A stretch of 64,000 nucleotides of DNA, from positions 310,001-374,000 of the forward strand of contig NZ_AXAI01000006.1 in the NCBI RefSeq assembly GCF_000472425.1, in the 5' to 3' direction. The position numbers were made by a program, and so were the translations under genes. Positions 27,307 to 35,324 of this stretch are shown one piece after another (position 1 is the first letter of the stretch; each line of letters opens with the position of its first letter). A model generated the notes under the pieces. That model searched no databases. It had not been told where the DNA came from and saw nothing but the letters and a program-made list of their open reading frames with translations. This stretch comes from Bradyrhizobium sp. Tv2a-2. Lineage in GTDB: Bacteria; Pseudomonadota; Alphaproteobacteria; Rhizobiales; Xanthobacteraceae.

Positions 27307-29595
27307 ATGAGCGCAAATGGCAAGCAACCGTTCGCCGGCACGATCGGCAAGACCATCGCGACCTCCAAACCCTGGTGGCCCGACGCGGCCAAGCCGCCGG
27401 CCGGCGCGCCCAACATCCTGGTGGTGCTGTTCGACGATGTTGGTTTCTCCGATTTCGGTTGCTACGGCTCGCCGATCAAGACGCCCACGATCGATCGCCT
27501 TGCCGCCGAGGGCTTGCGCTATACCGGCTTCCACACCACCGCGATGTGCTCGACCACCCGCGCAGCGCTTCTGACCGGCCGCAACCATCATTCGGTCGGC
27601 GTCGGCTGCCTCGCCAATTTCGATTCCGGCTATCCGGGCTACCGCGGCAAGATTGCGCGCGAGGCGGGGACGCTGGCGGAGATGCTGCGGGAGCATGGCT
27701 ATCGCAATTACATGATCGGCAAGTGGCACGTGACGCCCTTGACCGAGAGCGGCGCCACCGGGCCGTTCGACGGCTGGCCCCTCGGGCGCGGTTTCGACCG
27801 TTTCTATGGTTTCCTCGACGCCGAGACCGACCAGTACGCGCCCGAGCTCGTCGCCGACAACACGCATATCGATCCTCCGGGCAGGTACGAAGGAGGCTAC
27901 CATCTCACCGCCGATCTCATCGGCCAGGCGATCCGCTTCATCGGCGACCACATCGCTGATCGGCCGGATCTGCCATGGCTAACCTGGGTGGCGCTCGGCG
28001 CCTGCCACGCGCCGCACCAGGCACCCGAGGACATCATCAAGTGTTATGACGCGCTGTTCGCCCATGGCTGGGACGTCGAGCGCGATCAGCGCCTCGCACG
28101 GCAGAAGGCGGCAGGCCTCGTGCCAGCGGCGACCAAACTGCCGCCACGCAATGACGGCGTCAAAGCCTGGGAAGCGCATTCTGCGGACGAGCGGCGCGTC
28201 TTCACCCGCCTGCAGTCGGCCTTTGCCGGCATGCTCGACCATGCCGACCGGCATCTCGCGCGCCTGATCGCCTTCCTCGAGACATCGGGCGTGCGCGACA
28301 ACACGCTGGTCATCGTCATGTCCGACAATGGCGCGAGCCAGGAGGGCGGGCCGCTCGGCTTCATCAATGCGATGGGGCCGTATAATTTTCGTCCCGAGCC
28401 GATCGCCGAAAAGCTCCGCCGGCTCGACGATATCGGCGGGCCCGATACCCATTCCAATTTCCCGCATGGCTGGGCGATGGCATCCAACACGCCGCTGCGA
28501 CGCTACAAGCAGAACACCCATGGCGGCGGCATCCGCGATCCCTTCGTGCTGAGCTGGCCCAACGGCATTGCCGCGCGGGGCGAACTGCGCCATCAGTTCG
28601 TTCATGCCTGCGACCTCGTGCCGACGCTGCTCGATGTCATCGGGATCAGCGCGCCTGCGACAATCGCAGGGTCTCCGCAGATGCCCATGGAAGGCGAGAG
28701 CTTTGCGCGATCGATCACTGACGTCGCCGCGCGCTCAAAATCCTCGCCACAATATTTCGAGATGTTCGGCCATCGCGGCCTCTGGCATCAGGGCTGGAAG
28801 GCGGTTGCCTATCATCCGCCGGGCACGCCGTTCGAGGATGACAGATGGGAGCTGTTTCACCTCGATCACGATTTTTCCGAAACCGACGATCTCGCTGCAA
28901 AGGAGCCCGGGCGGCTGGCTGAGCTGATCGAGCTGTGGTGGAGCGAGGCGGAAAAGCACCAGGTGTTGCCGCTCGACGACCGGTTCGGACCGCGCTTTGC
29001 CGAGAATGCGGCGCGCTTCCACGGCGCGCGCCACCAGTTCACCTTTCATGCCGGCATGGGCCATGTGCCGACCGACGTCGCGCCCGATGTGCGCAGTCGC
29101 AGCTATAGCATCGAGGCGCTTGTCGAAATCGATTCCGCCGGCGCGCAGGGCGTGTTGATCGCGCACGGTGATGCCACCTCAGGCTACAGCCTCTACATCA
29201 AGGATGGCCATCTGGTGCATGATCTCAACATCGGCGGCGGCCACGAGATCATCACCTCCGACCGCAAGGTGGCGCCGGGCGCGCGGCGGCTTGGGCTCCG
29301 CGTCGATCGGCTGGTCCGGCCGGCCGAGCCTGCCAAGGGCGCGCGCACCGGTGAGAGCGAGTACACGCTTCTGATCGACGGCGAGCCGGCGGGTTCCCTG
29401 AAGACCCAGCTCGCCTTTCACAATCTGATCTCGTGGTCGGGGCTCGACATCGGCCGCGACCGCGGCAGCCCGGTCTCGCACTACGCCGCGCCATTCGAGT
29501 TCACCGGACAACTGCTGAAGGTGACGGTCGTCATGCATGACGACCAGAAGCTCGACGGCACTGGCGTTGCGAATGCGCAGATGGCGCGGCAGTGA
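27307..29595 (+). CDS. Arylsulfatase (large 760-residue class), cytoplasmic
   Basis: A 762-residue sulfatase. Metal-ligand motif ILVVLFDDVGFSDFG is near residue 40, the catalytic signature is MCSTTRAALLTGRNHH with the formylglycine-precursor Cys at residue 81, and GKWHVTP, DNGASQEGG and NTHGGGIRDPF follow. A C-terminal beta domain (about 590-750) is characteristic of this long subclass. The usual C-x-P-x-R becomes C-S-T-T-R. No signal peptide is visible, so the enzyme should act inside the cell on an imported sulfate ester. The ATG at 27307 has GGAGGAG seven bases upstream; ATG 27283 is less likely. The maturase is not in the window. Confidence 0.88.
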   Translation: MSANGKQPFAGTIGKTIATSKPWWPDAAKPPAGAPNILVVLFDDVGFSDFGCYGSPIKTPTIDRLAAEGLRYTGFHTTAMCSTTRAALLTGRNHHSVGVGCLANFDSGYPGYRGKIAREAGTLAEMLREHGYRNYMIGKWHVTPLTESGATGPFDGWPLGRGFDRFYGFLDAETDQYAPELVADNTHIDPPGRYEGGYHLTADLIGQAIRFIGDHIADRPDLPWLTWVALGACHAPHQAPEDIIKCYDALFAHGWDVERDQRLARQKAAGLVPAATKLPPRNDGVKAWEAHSADERRVFTRLQSAFAGMLDHADRHLARLIAFLETSGVRDNTLVIVMSDNGASQEGGPLGFINAMGPYNFRPEPIAEKLRRLDDIGGPDTHSNFPHGWAMASNTPLRRYKQNTHGGGIRDPFVLSWPNGIAARGELRHQFVHACDLVPTLLDVIGISAPATIAGSPQMPMEGESFARSITDVAARSKSSPQYFEMFGHRGLWHQGWKAVAYHPPGTPFEDDRWELFHLDHDFSETDDLAAKEPGRLAELIELWWSEAEKHQVLPLDDRFGPRFAENAARFHGARHQFTFHAGMGHVPTDVAPDVRSRSYSIEALVEIDSAGAQGVLIAHGDATSGYSLYIKDGHLVHDLNIGGGHEIITSDRKVAPGARRLGLRVDRLVRPAEPAKGARTGESEYTLLIDGEPAGSLKTQLAFHNLISWSGLDIGRDRGSPVSHYAAPFEFTGQLLKVTVVMHDDQKLDGTGVANAQMARQ

Positions 29596-29691
29596 AGCTG
29601 GTCGATCCCGTTGTCGGCGGCGGATCGCGAGGGCGCCAGCGGAACTGCGAGTGTCGTGTCGACCGGCTCCTCGATCGTCTTTTGGCCGAGC

Positions 29692-32600
29692 TTATTCGGC
29701 CGCTTCCTTGACCGCGCCGTGCTCGTCGCCTTCACCCTCGCCGTCGTCGTCGGACCGGCCCCAATTGGAGAAGGCGTTGGTGAGCTTGTCGAGATAGAGA
29801 TAGATCACCGGTGTGGTGAACAGCGTCAGCGCCTGACTGACGATCAGGCCGCCCACCATCGCATAGCCGAGCGGCTGGCGGATCTCCGAGCCGGTTCCAG
29901 TGCCGAGCATCAGCGGCACGCCGCCGAGCAGCGCCGCCATGGTGGTCATCATGATCGGGCGGAAGCGAAGCAGCGCGGCCTGGCGGATCGACTGTTCCGG
30001 GCTCAGGTGCTGGTCGCGCTCGGCGGCGATCGCGAAGTCGACCATCATGATGCCGTTCTTCTTCACGATTCCGATCAGGAGGATCACGCCGATCAGCGCG
30101 ATCAGGCTGAAGTCGTAGCCGAATGCCATCAGGATCGCGAGCGCGCCGACGCCGGCCGAGGGCAGGGTGGAGAGAATCGTGATCGGATGGATGTAGCTTT
30201 CGTAGAGAATGCCGAGGATCAGATAGACCACGACCAGCGCGGCCAGGATCAGCAACGGCACGGTGCCGAGCGATTGCTGGAACGCCTGCGCCGTACCCTG
30301 GAAGCTCGAATTGAGCGTCGGCGGTGCGCCCAGGTCGGTCATCGCCTTCTGCACGGCCTCAGTCGCCTGGCCGAGCGCCACGCCCTGGGCGAGGTTGAAG
30401 CTGATGGTGATCGCCGGGAACTGGCCCTGGTGGCTGATCGAGAGCGGCCGTACCGGAGAGCTCGTCCAGGTCGCGAACGTCGATAGCGGCACTTCCTCGC
30501 CGGTCGTCGGCGAACGGACGTAGATCTTGTCCAGCGTGTCGATCTTGCCCTGCAGCTCGGGAAGGATCTCCAGGATCACGTGGTAGCTGTTGAGCTGGGT
30601 GAAGTACTGGGTGACCTGGCGCTGGCCGAACGCATCATAGAGCGTGTCGTCGATCAGCTGCGGATAGATGCCGTAGCGTGAGGCGGTATCGCGGTTGATC
30701 TTGAGCTGCAGCGTGGTGCCGTTGGTCTGCTGGTCGGTGGCGACGTCGCGCAGTTGCGGCAAGGTCTGCATCTTGGTGAGGATCTTCGGCGCCCACTCGT
30801 TCAGCTCGTCGAGATTGGCGTCCTGCAGCGTGAATTCGAACTGGGTGCGGGTCGGGCGGCCGCCGAGACGTACGTCCTGGGCCGCCTGCATGTAGAGGCG
30901 GGCGCCTTCCACCTTGGCAAGCTTGGGCCGCAGCCGTGCGATCACCTGCTGGGCAGACGCATCGCGCTCGGATAGCGGCTTCAGGGTGATGAACAGGTTG
31001 CCGTTGTTGCCGGCGCGGCCGCTGCCACCGATCGCCATGGCGACGCTCGCGACCGCCGGGTCCTGCTGCACGATCTTGCCGAGGACCTCCTGCTGCTTCA
31101 CCATGTCGGCGAAGGAAATGTCCTGCGAGGCTTCGGACGTCGCGGTGATAAGGCCGTTATCCTGCTGCGGGAAGAAGCCCTTCGGGATGATCACGAACAG
31201 GTAGACCGACAACCCGAGCGTGGCAAAGAAGATCAGCAGCGTGGTCCGTCGCCAGCTCAGCGCAAGGTCGAGGCCGCGCTCATAGGCGTGCAGCATGGCG
31301 TCGAATGCGGCCTCGCTCCATTGATAGAAGCGACCATGCTGAACCTCGCCATGGGCGCGCAGGAAGCGCGAGGCCATCATCGGCGTCAGCGTCAGCGACA
31401 CCACCATGGACACGAAGATCGTCATCGCCAGCGTCACCGCGAATTCACGGAACAGACGGCCGATGATACCGCCCATCAGGAGCAGCGGGATCAGCACCGC
31501 CACCAGCGAGATACTGATCGAGACGATGGTGAAGCCGATTTCGCCCGAGCCCTTGAAGGCGGCGGCCAGCGGATTTTCACCTTCCTCGATGTAGCGGGAG
31601 ATATTTTCCAGCATCACGATGGCGTCGTCGACCACGAAACCGACCGCAATCGTCAGCGCCATCAGGGACAGGTTGTCCAGCGTGTAGCCGAACACCCACA
31701 TCAGCGAGCAGGCACCCAATAGCGCGAGCGGCACGGTGACCGCCGGAATGACGGTCGCCCAGAAGCTGCGCAGGAAGACGAAGATCACCATCACGACCAG
31801 CGCGACGGTGAGCAACAGGGTATATTGGACGTCCTCGACCGCGGCGCGGATGGTCTGGGTACGGTCACTGATGATCTCGATCTTGATCGCAGGCGGAATC
31901 GCGGCAACCAGCCGCGGCAACGTCGCCTTGATCTTGTCGACCGTCTCGATGACGTTGGCGCCCGGCTGCTTGTAGACGACCAGGAACACACCGCGCTTGC
32001 CGTTGGCCCAGGCCGCCTGTTTGGCGTCCTCCGGCCCGGTGATCGCCTGGCCGATGTCGCGAATTCGCAATGGACCGCCATTGCGGTAGGCAATGATCAC
32101 GTCGTTCCAGTCCTTGGAATCCAGGAGCTGGTCGTTGGCGTAGATGGTGTAGGCGCGCTTGTCGCCATCGATATTGCCCTTGGGGCTATCGACGGTGGTG
32201 AGCGCGATCTGGTTGCGGACGTCCTCGAGCGACAGACCCTTGGCGACGAGCTTCGCCGGGTCGACCTGAACCCGGATGGAGGGCTTCTGCTGGCCGCCAA
32301 TGATGACTTGGGCCACGCCCGAGATCTGGCTGATCTGTTGCCCCAGCTGTGCATCCACCGCGTCGCTGACCGTTGTCAGCGGCAGCGTGTCGGAGGTGGC
32401 GGAAAGCAGCAGGATCGGCGAATCCGCCGGGTTGACCTTGCGATAGGTCGGCGGCGAGGGAAGGTTCTTCGGCAGCTGTCCGCTTGCCGCGTTGATAGCG
32501 CCCTGGACGTCGTTGGCCGCGCCGTCGATGTTGCGGTTGAGGTCGAACTGGATGGTGACTGCTGCGGTACCCAGATAGCTGGTCGAGGTCATCTGGGCGA

Positions 32601-32844
32601 TGCCGGGAATCTGCGCGAACTGCCGCTCCAGCGGCTGCGCAACCGAGGTCGCCATGGTCTCGGGGCTTGCGCCCGGCAAGGTCGCCGTGATCTGGATGGT
32701 TGGAAAGTCGACCTGCGGCAGCGGCGCAACCGGCAATAGCGGATAGGCGACGAGGCCGACGAACAGGATACCCGCCATCAGCAGCGAGGTACCGATGGGG
32801 TAGCGAATGAAAGGTGCCGAAATTCCGGTGCCGCCGCCGCTCAT
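29692..32844 (-). CDS. RND multidrug efflux permease (MdtB/MdtC-like)
   Basis: A 1050-residue AcrB-superfamily inner-membrane pump with 12 predicted helices and two large periplasmic loops. It opens FIRYPIGTSLLMAGILFVGL and has the PLPQVDFPTIQITATLPGAS segment and the TM4 proton-relay motif VGFVVDDAIVMLENISRY with its Asp pair. Sequence style is closest to the MdtB/MdtC/MuxB group. No outer-membrane factor gene is nearby, so it must use one encoded elsewhere. Its start overlaps the adaptor gene's stop (ATGA), giving one operon. It converges on the sulfatase gene with a 96-base gap. Confidence 0.93.
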   Translation of the reverse strand: MSGGGTGISAPFIRYPIGTSLLMAGILFVGLVAYPLLPVAPLPQVDFPTIQITATLPGASPETMATSVAQPLERQFAQIPGIAQMTSTSYLGTAAVTIQFDLNRNIDGAANDVQGAINAASGQLPKNLPSPPTYRKVNPADSPILLLSATSDTLPLTTVSDAVDAQLGQQISQISGVAQVIIGGQQKPSIRVQVDPAKLVAKGLSLEDVRNQIALTTVDSPKGNIDGDKRAYTIYANDQLLDSKDWNDVIIAYRNGGPLRIRDIGQAITGPEDAKQAAWANGKRGVFLVVYKQPGANVIETVDKIKATLPRLVAAIPPAIKIEIISDRTQTIRAAVEDVQYTLLLTVALVVMVIFVFLRSFWATVIPAVTVPLALLGACSLMWVFGYTLDNLSLMALTIAVGFVVDDAIVMLENISRYIEEGENPLAAAFKGSGEIGFTIVSISISLVAVLIPLLLMGGIIGRLFREFAVTLAMTIFVSMVVSLTLTPMMASRFLRAHGEVQHGRFYQWSEAAFDAMLHAYERGLDLALSWRRTTLLIFFATLGLSVYLFVIIPKGFFPQQDNGLITATSEASQDISFADMVKQQEVLGKIVQQDPAVASVAMAIGGSGRAGNNGNLFITLKPLSERDASAQQVIARLRPKLAKVEGARLYMQAAQDVRLGGRPTRTQFEFTLQDANLDELNEWAPKILTKMQTLPQLRDVATDQQTNGTTLQLKINRDTASRYGIYPQLIDDTLYDAFGQRQVTQYFTQLNSYHVILEILPELQGKIDTLDKIYVRSPTTGEEVPLSTFATWTSSPVRPLSISHQGQFPAITISFNLAQGVALGQATEAVQKAMTDLGAPPTLNSSFQGTAQAFQQSLGTVPLLILAALVVVYLILGILYESYIHPITILSTLPSAGVGALAILMAFGYDFSLIALIGVILLIGIVKKNGIMMVDFAIAAERDQHLSPEQSIRQAALLRFRPIMMTTMAALLGGVPLMLGTGTGSEIRQPLGYAMVGGLIVSQALTLFTTPVIYLYLDKLTNAFSNWGRSDDDGEGEGDEHGAVKEAAE

Positions 32845-34010
32845 TCCTGCCGGACCTTGGCTTGTGCCGCGTCGCTGCTCGCAACTGCGGTGCTGACGAT
32901 TGTCCCCGGCTCAACTTTGAACTGGCCGCCCGTGATGGCCAGCTGGCCCGGCGTCAGTCCCTCTTCGACGACGGAGCGCCCGTCGATGGAGTAGCTGACC
33001 TTGACCTTGTGCATCTCGGCCTTGTTGTCCGCACCCACGGTATAAGCATAGAGGCCGTTGGTCGAGTGCTGGATCGCTTGGTCCGGGGCCACGGTGGCGT
33101 CCTTCAACGTCTTGACCAGAAGCCGCGTCGAGACTGACTGGCCGGGCCACAGCGCATGATTTTTGTTGTCGAACACCGCCTTCAGCCGAATGGTTCCGCT
33201 GGTGACGTCAACCTGATTGTTGATAACCGCGAGCTTGCCTTCCGCCAGCACTTTCTTGCCGTCGGTGGTGATGGCGATCACCTTCAGCGGGCTGAGTGCC
33301 TGGGCTTCACTGATATAGGGAAGTTGGTCTTCCGGCGCGGTGAAGATAACGGAAATCGGCTCGACCTGCGCGATGCTGACAATGCCGGTCTGGGTCGCGG
33401 CATTGACGATATTGCCGATGTCGACCTGGCGCAGGCCCACGACGCCTGAGATCGGCGCCTTGACTTGGGTGTAGTCGAGCTGGGTCTTGGCGTTGAAAAT
33501 GGCGGCATCGTCAGCCGAAATCTGGGCGGTCAGCTGCGCAACGGTCGAGCGCTGGGTGTCGAGCTGCTGGCGCGTCGCGAACTCGCCGAGCTTGGTGTAG
33601 CGCTGCAGGTCCAGATTGGCATTGGCGATATTGGCTTCGTCCTGCGCCTTCTTCGCAACGGCCTGATCGTATGCGGCCTGGTAGGGCCGCGGATCGATCT
33701 CGGCGAGGAGGTCACCCTCCTTGACCATCTGACCTTCCGTGAAGGCGATCTTGTCGATCTGGCCGTCGACACGGGTGCGAACCTGGACGGTGTTGAAGCC
33801 CTGAACGGTGCCGAGCCCGGTCAAATAGACCGGGAAATCCGCCTTCTCGACCTTTGCCGTGCTTACGGGAATTGCGGGCCGTCGAGCCGCCGCCGCCTGC
33901 TGGGTCGCCTTGGCGGCTTCAGCTGCTTTATACTTATGCCAGCCGTAATAGCCCCCGCCGCCGAGCGCCACCAGCACCACAACCCACCAGATCGTCCGGG
34001 ATCTCTTCAT
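32841..34010 (-). CDS. RND periplasmic adaptor (MdtA-like membrane fusion protein)
   Basis: A 389-residue adaptor with an N-terminal membrane anchor (IWWVVVLVALGGGGYYGW), a lipoyl-like half (GTVQGFNTVQVRTRVDGQI), a helical hairpin (about residues 115-175), the second lipoyl half (LDYTQVKAPISGVVGLRQVD), then beta-barrel and membrane-proximal domains. It bridges the RND pump to an outer-membrane channel. It is the first gene of the pump operon, transcribed divergently from the MarR-type gene. Confidence 0.92.
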   Translation of the reverse strand: MKRSRTIWWVVVLVALGGGGYYGWHKYKAAEAAKATQQAAAARRPAIPVSTAKVEKADFPVYLTGLGTVQGFNTVQVRTRVDGQIDKIAFTEGQMVKEGDLLAEIDPRPYQAAYDQAVAKKAQDEANIANANLDLQRYTKLGEFATRQQLDTQRSTVAQLTAQISADDAAIFNAKTQLDYTQVKAPISGVVGLRQVDIGNIVNAATQTGIVSIAQVEPISVIFTAPEDQLPYISEAQALSPLKVIAITTDGKKVLAEGKLAVINNQVDVTSGTIRLKAVFDNKNHALWPGQSVSTRLLVKTLKDATVAPDQAIQHSTNGLYAYTVGADNKAEMHKVKVSYSIDGRSVVEEGLTPGQLAITGGQFKVEPGTIVSTAVASSDAAQAKVRQE

Positions 34011-34075
34011 ATCGGCTCATACGCTGAAAGAATAACAATAATGGGGTCTTTAAATCCGTTCCAGCTATGCCAGAT

Positions 34076-34110
34076 ATAGTACGCGTGCACTTTATGCGCA
34101 AACACACTAT
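34076..34110. promoter_or_regulatory. Imperfect dyad in the pump/MarR divergent promoter
   Basis: ATAGT at 34076-34080 is mirrored by ACTAT at 34106-34110, with further matching bases inward (about 10 of 15 per arm) centred at 34093. It lies between the divergent adaptor and MarR genes, where a MarR dimer would be expected to bind. By eye only. Confidence 0.35.
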
Positions 34111-34157
34111 GGCTTGATAATCCTTAACTATCGGCAATCTTGGGAACGTCCGAGCTT

Positions 34158-34619
34158 ATGTCGCTGGACCTGAAACGTCAGCTGGTCGCTCAACTTGTAG
34201 AAAGCTCGCGGCTGCTGCGCAACTATATCGACCATCGCGCGAAGCAGAATGGGACCACGCGCGCGCAATGGATCGTGCTGTTTCGGCTGCGGCAGCAGGA
34301 GGGTCTATCCCAGGTGGATCTCGCCGATGTGCTCGAGCTGCAGCCGATCTCGCTGGTGCGTCTGCTGGATCGTCTCGTCGAGCACGGCCTGCTCGAGCGG
34401 CGGCATGATCCCAAGGACCGACGCGCCAACCGGCTGTTTCTCACGCCAAGCGGCAGGGAGCTCGTCGATAGTCTCGACAGCCTGCGCGACGGCATTGCGA
34501 CCGATGTGCTCGCGGATCTGCCCGATGAAACGATCGAGACCAGCCTGACCGCGCTTCGCGACATCAAGGAGCGCATCAAGGCGCTGTCCGATCCGTCAGG
34601 CCACGTCGCGGTGAAGTAG
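34158..34619 (+). CDS. MarR-family transcriptional regulator
   Basis: A 153-residue regulator with the MarR winged helix: the helix-turn-helix is in LSQVDLADVLELQPISLVRL, and the wing has LERRHDPKDRRANRLFLTPS with the conserved Asp-Pro-x-Asp-x-Arg motif. Flanking helices form the dimer interface. Its position, divergent from the RND pair with a shared 147-base promoter, suggests it represses the pump and responds to a pump substrate. The ATG at 34158 lacks a strong ribosome site; an in-frame TTG at 34140 is possible. Confidence 0.9.
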   Translation: MSLDLKRQLVAQLVESSRLLRNYIDHRAKQNGTTRAQWIVLFRLRQQEGLSQVDLADVLELQPISLVRLLDRLVEHGLLERRHDPKDRRANRLFLTPSGRELVDSLDSLRDGIATDVLADLPDETIETSLTALRDIKERIKALSDPSGHVAVK

Positions 34620-34748
34620 GGCGCGACAGATCGGCGGACGCCACATTGTCGATCTCCTGCGATTGTCAGCCGTGCTGGCGCAGTCGATTTTCTCCTCAAC
34701 GCCTCCGACCGGCTTGTGCCGTGCGCCGAGCGCGGGCCGGGCAGCCAG

Positions 34749-34765
34749 TTTAGAACGACTTCAAA
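34749..34765 (+). promoter_or_regulatory. ICE-like box upstream of the small gene at 34837
   Basis: TTTAGAACGACTTCAAA, with a perfect left half (TTTAGAA) of the rhizobial iron control element TTTAGAA-N3-TTCTAAA and a degenerate right half. It is nearly identical to the box at 35142 (TTTAGAACGATTTCAAG), so the pair is probably bound by the same regulator (Irr, by analogy). Confidence 0.5.
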
Positions 34766-34836
34766 TACGCGGCGGTGCCATTGTAACAGGACGGCCGTCC
34801 GGCCTATCACGCGACCAGATGTGCGCGGAGTTTTGC

Positions 34837-35076
34837 ATGGACGAGCTGAATGGAAAGATGATCGCGTGTCAGATCCTCATCACAGGACTGATTGCGCGCG
34901 TCGCCAACGAATCACGCGATCCCCTGCGATTTCTGACCGACTTCCGCGATGAGATCCGGGCCGTGGTGAATGGCGTCAACATTGCAGGCACGCCCAACGC
35001 CGATCGCGTGCGCCTGATCGCGGTGCAGACCGTCGACGAATTGTTCTCGCTGATGAAGCCGCCGAGCAGCGATTAA
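34837..35076 (+). CDS. Small hypothetical protein, candidate iron-regulated
   Basis: A 79-residue soluble protein (MDELNGKMIACQILITGLIA; later FRDEIRAVVNGVNIAGTPNA) rich in helix-forming residues, with no family that I recognise. The ATG at 34837 is favoured by CGGAG six bases upstream; an in-frame ATG at 34819 is possible. An ICE-like box lies 72 bases upstream and the TonB-dependent receptor gene follows in the same direction, so iron regulation is likely though the role is unknown. Confidence 0.6.
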   Translation: MDELNGKMIACQILITGLIARVANESRDPLRFLTDFRDEIRAVVNGVNIAGTPNADRVRLIAVQTVDELFSLMKPPSSD

Positions 35077-35141
35077 CAAGCAACAGACAACTTGTTTTTT
35101 TGTGTTTGTTGCCCCGCTTTTTAGAAGGCCTACAAACTTAC

Positions 35142-35181
35142 TTTAGAACGATTTCAAGTCAGAAATTAGAATCGTTTTGAA
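35142..35181. promoter_or_regulatory. Two facing ICE-like boxes upstream of the siderophore receptor
   Basis: TTTAGAACGATTTCAAG (35142-35158) and ATTAGAATCGTTTTGAA (35165-35181) form an inverted pair sharing the core AACGATT/AATCGTT. Each retains one good half-site of TTTAGAA-N3-TTCTAAA. Their position 140-180 bases before the receptor start fits iron-responsive control by Irr. Confidence 0.55.
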
Positions 35182-35324
35182 CTGGAGCTATTCAAGCTTG
35201 TCGACGCTGCGATTGCGTTGACCGTGCAATATGCGCCCGATACGAAAGCCTAATCGCGCGGTGTTTCCGAACGTTTCCGGTGCGCGCAAGTTAAGAAGCT
35301 TAGAACTTATGGGGCGTGGGGAAT

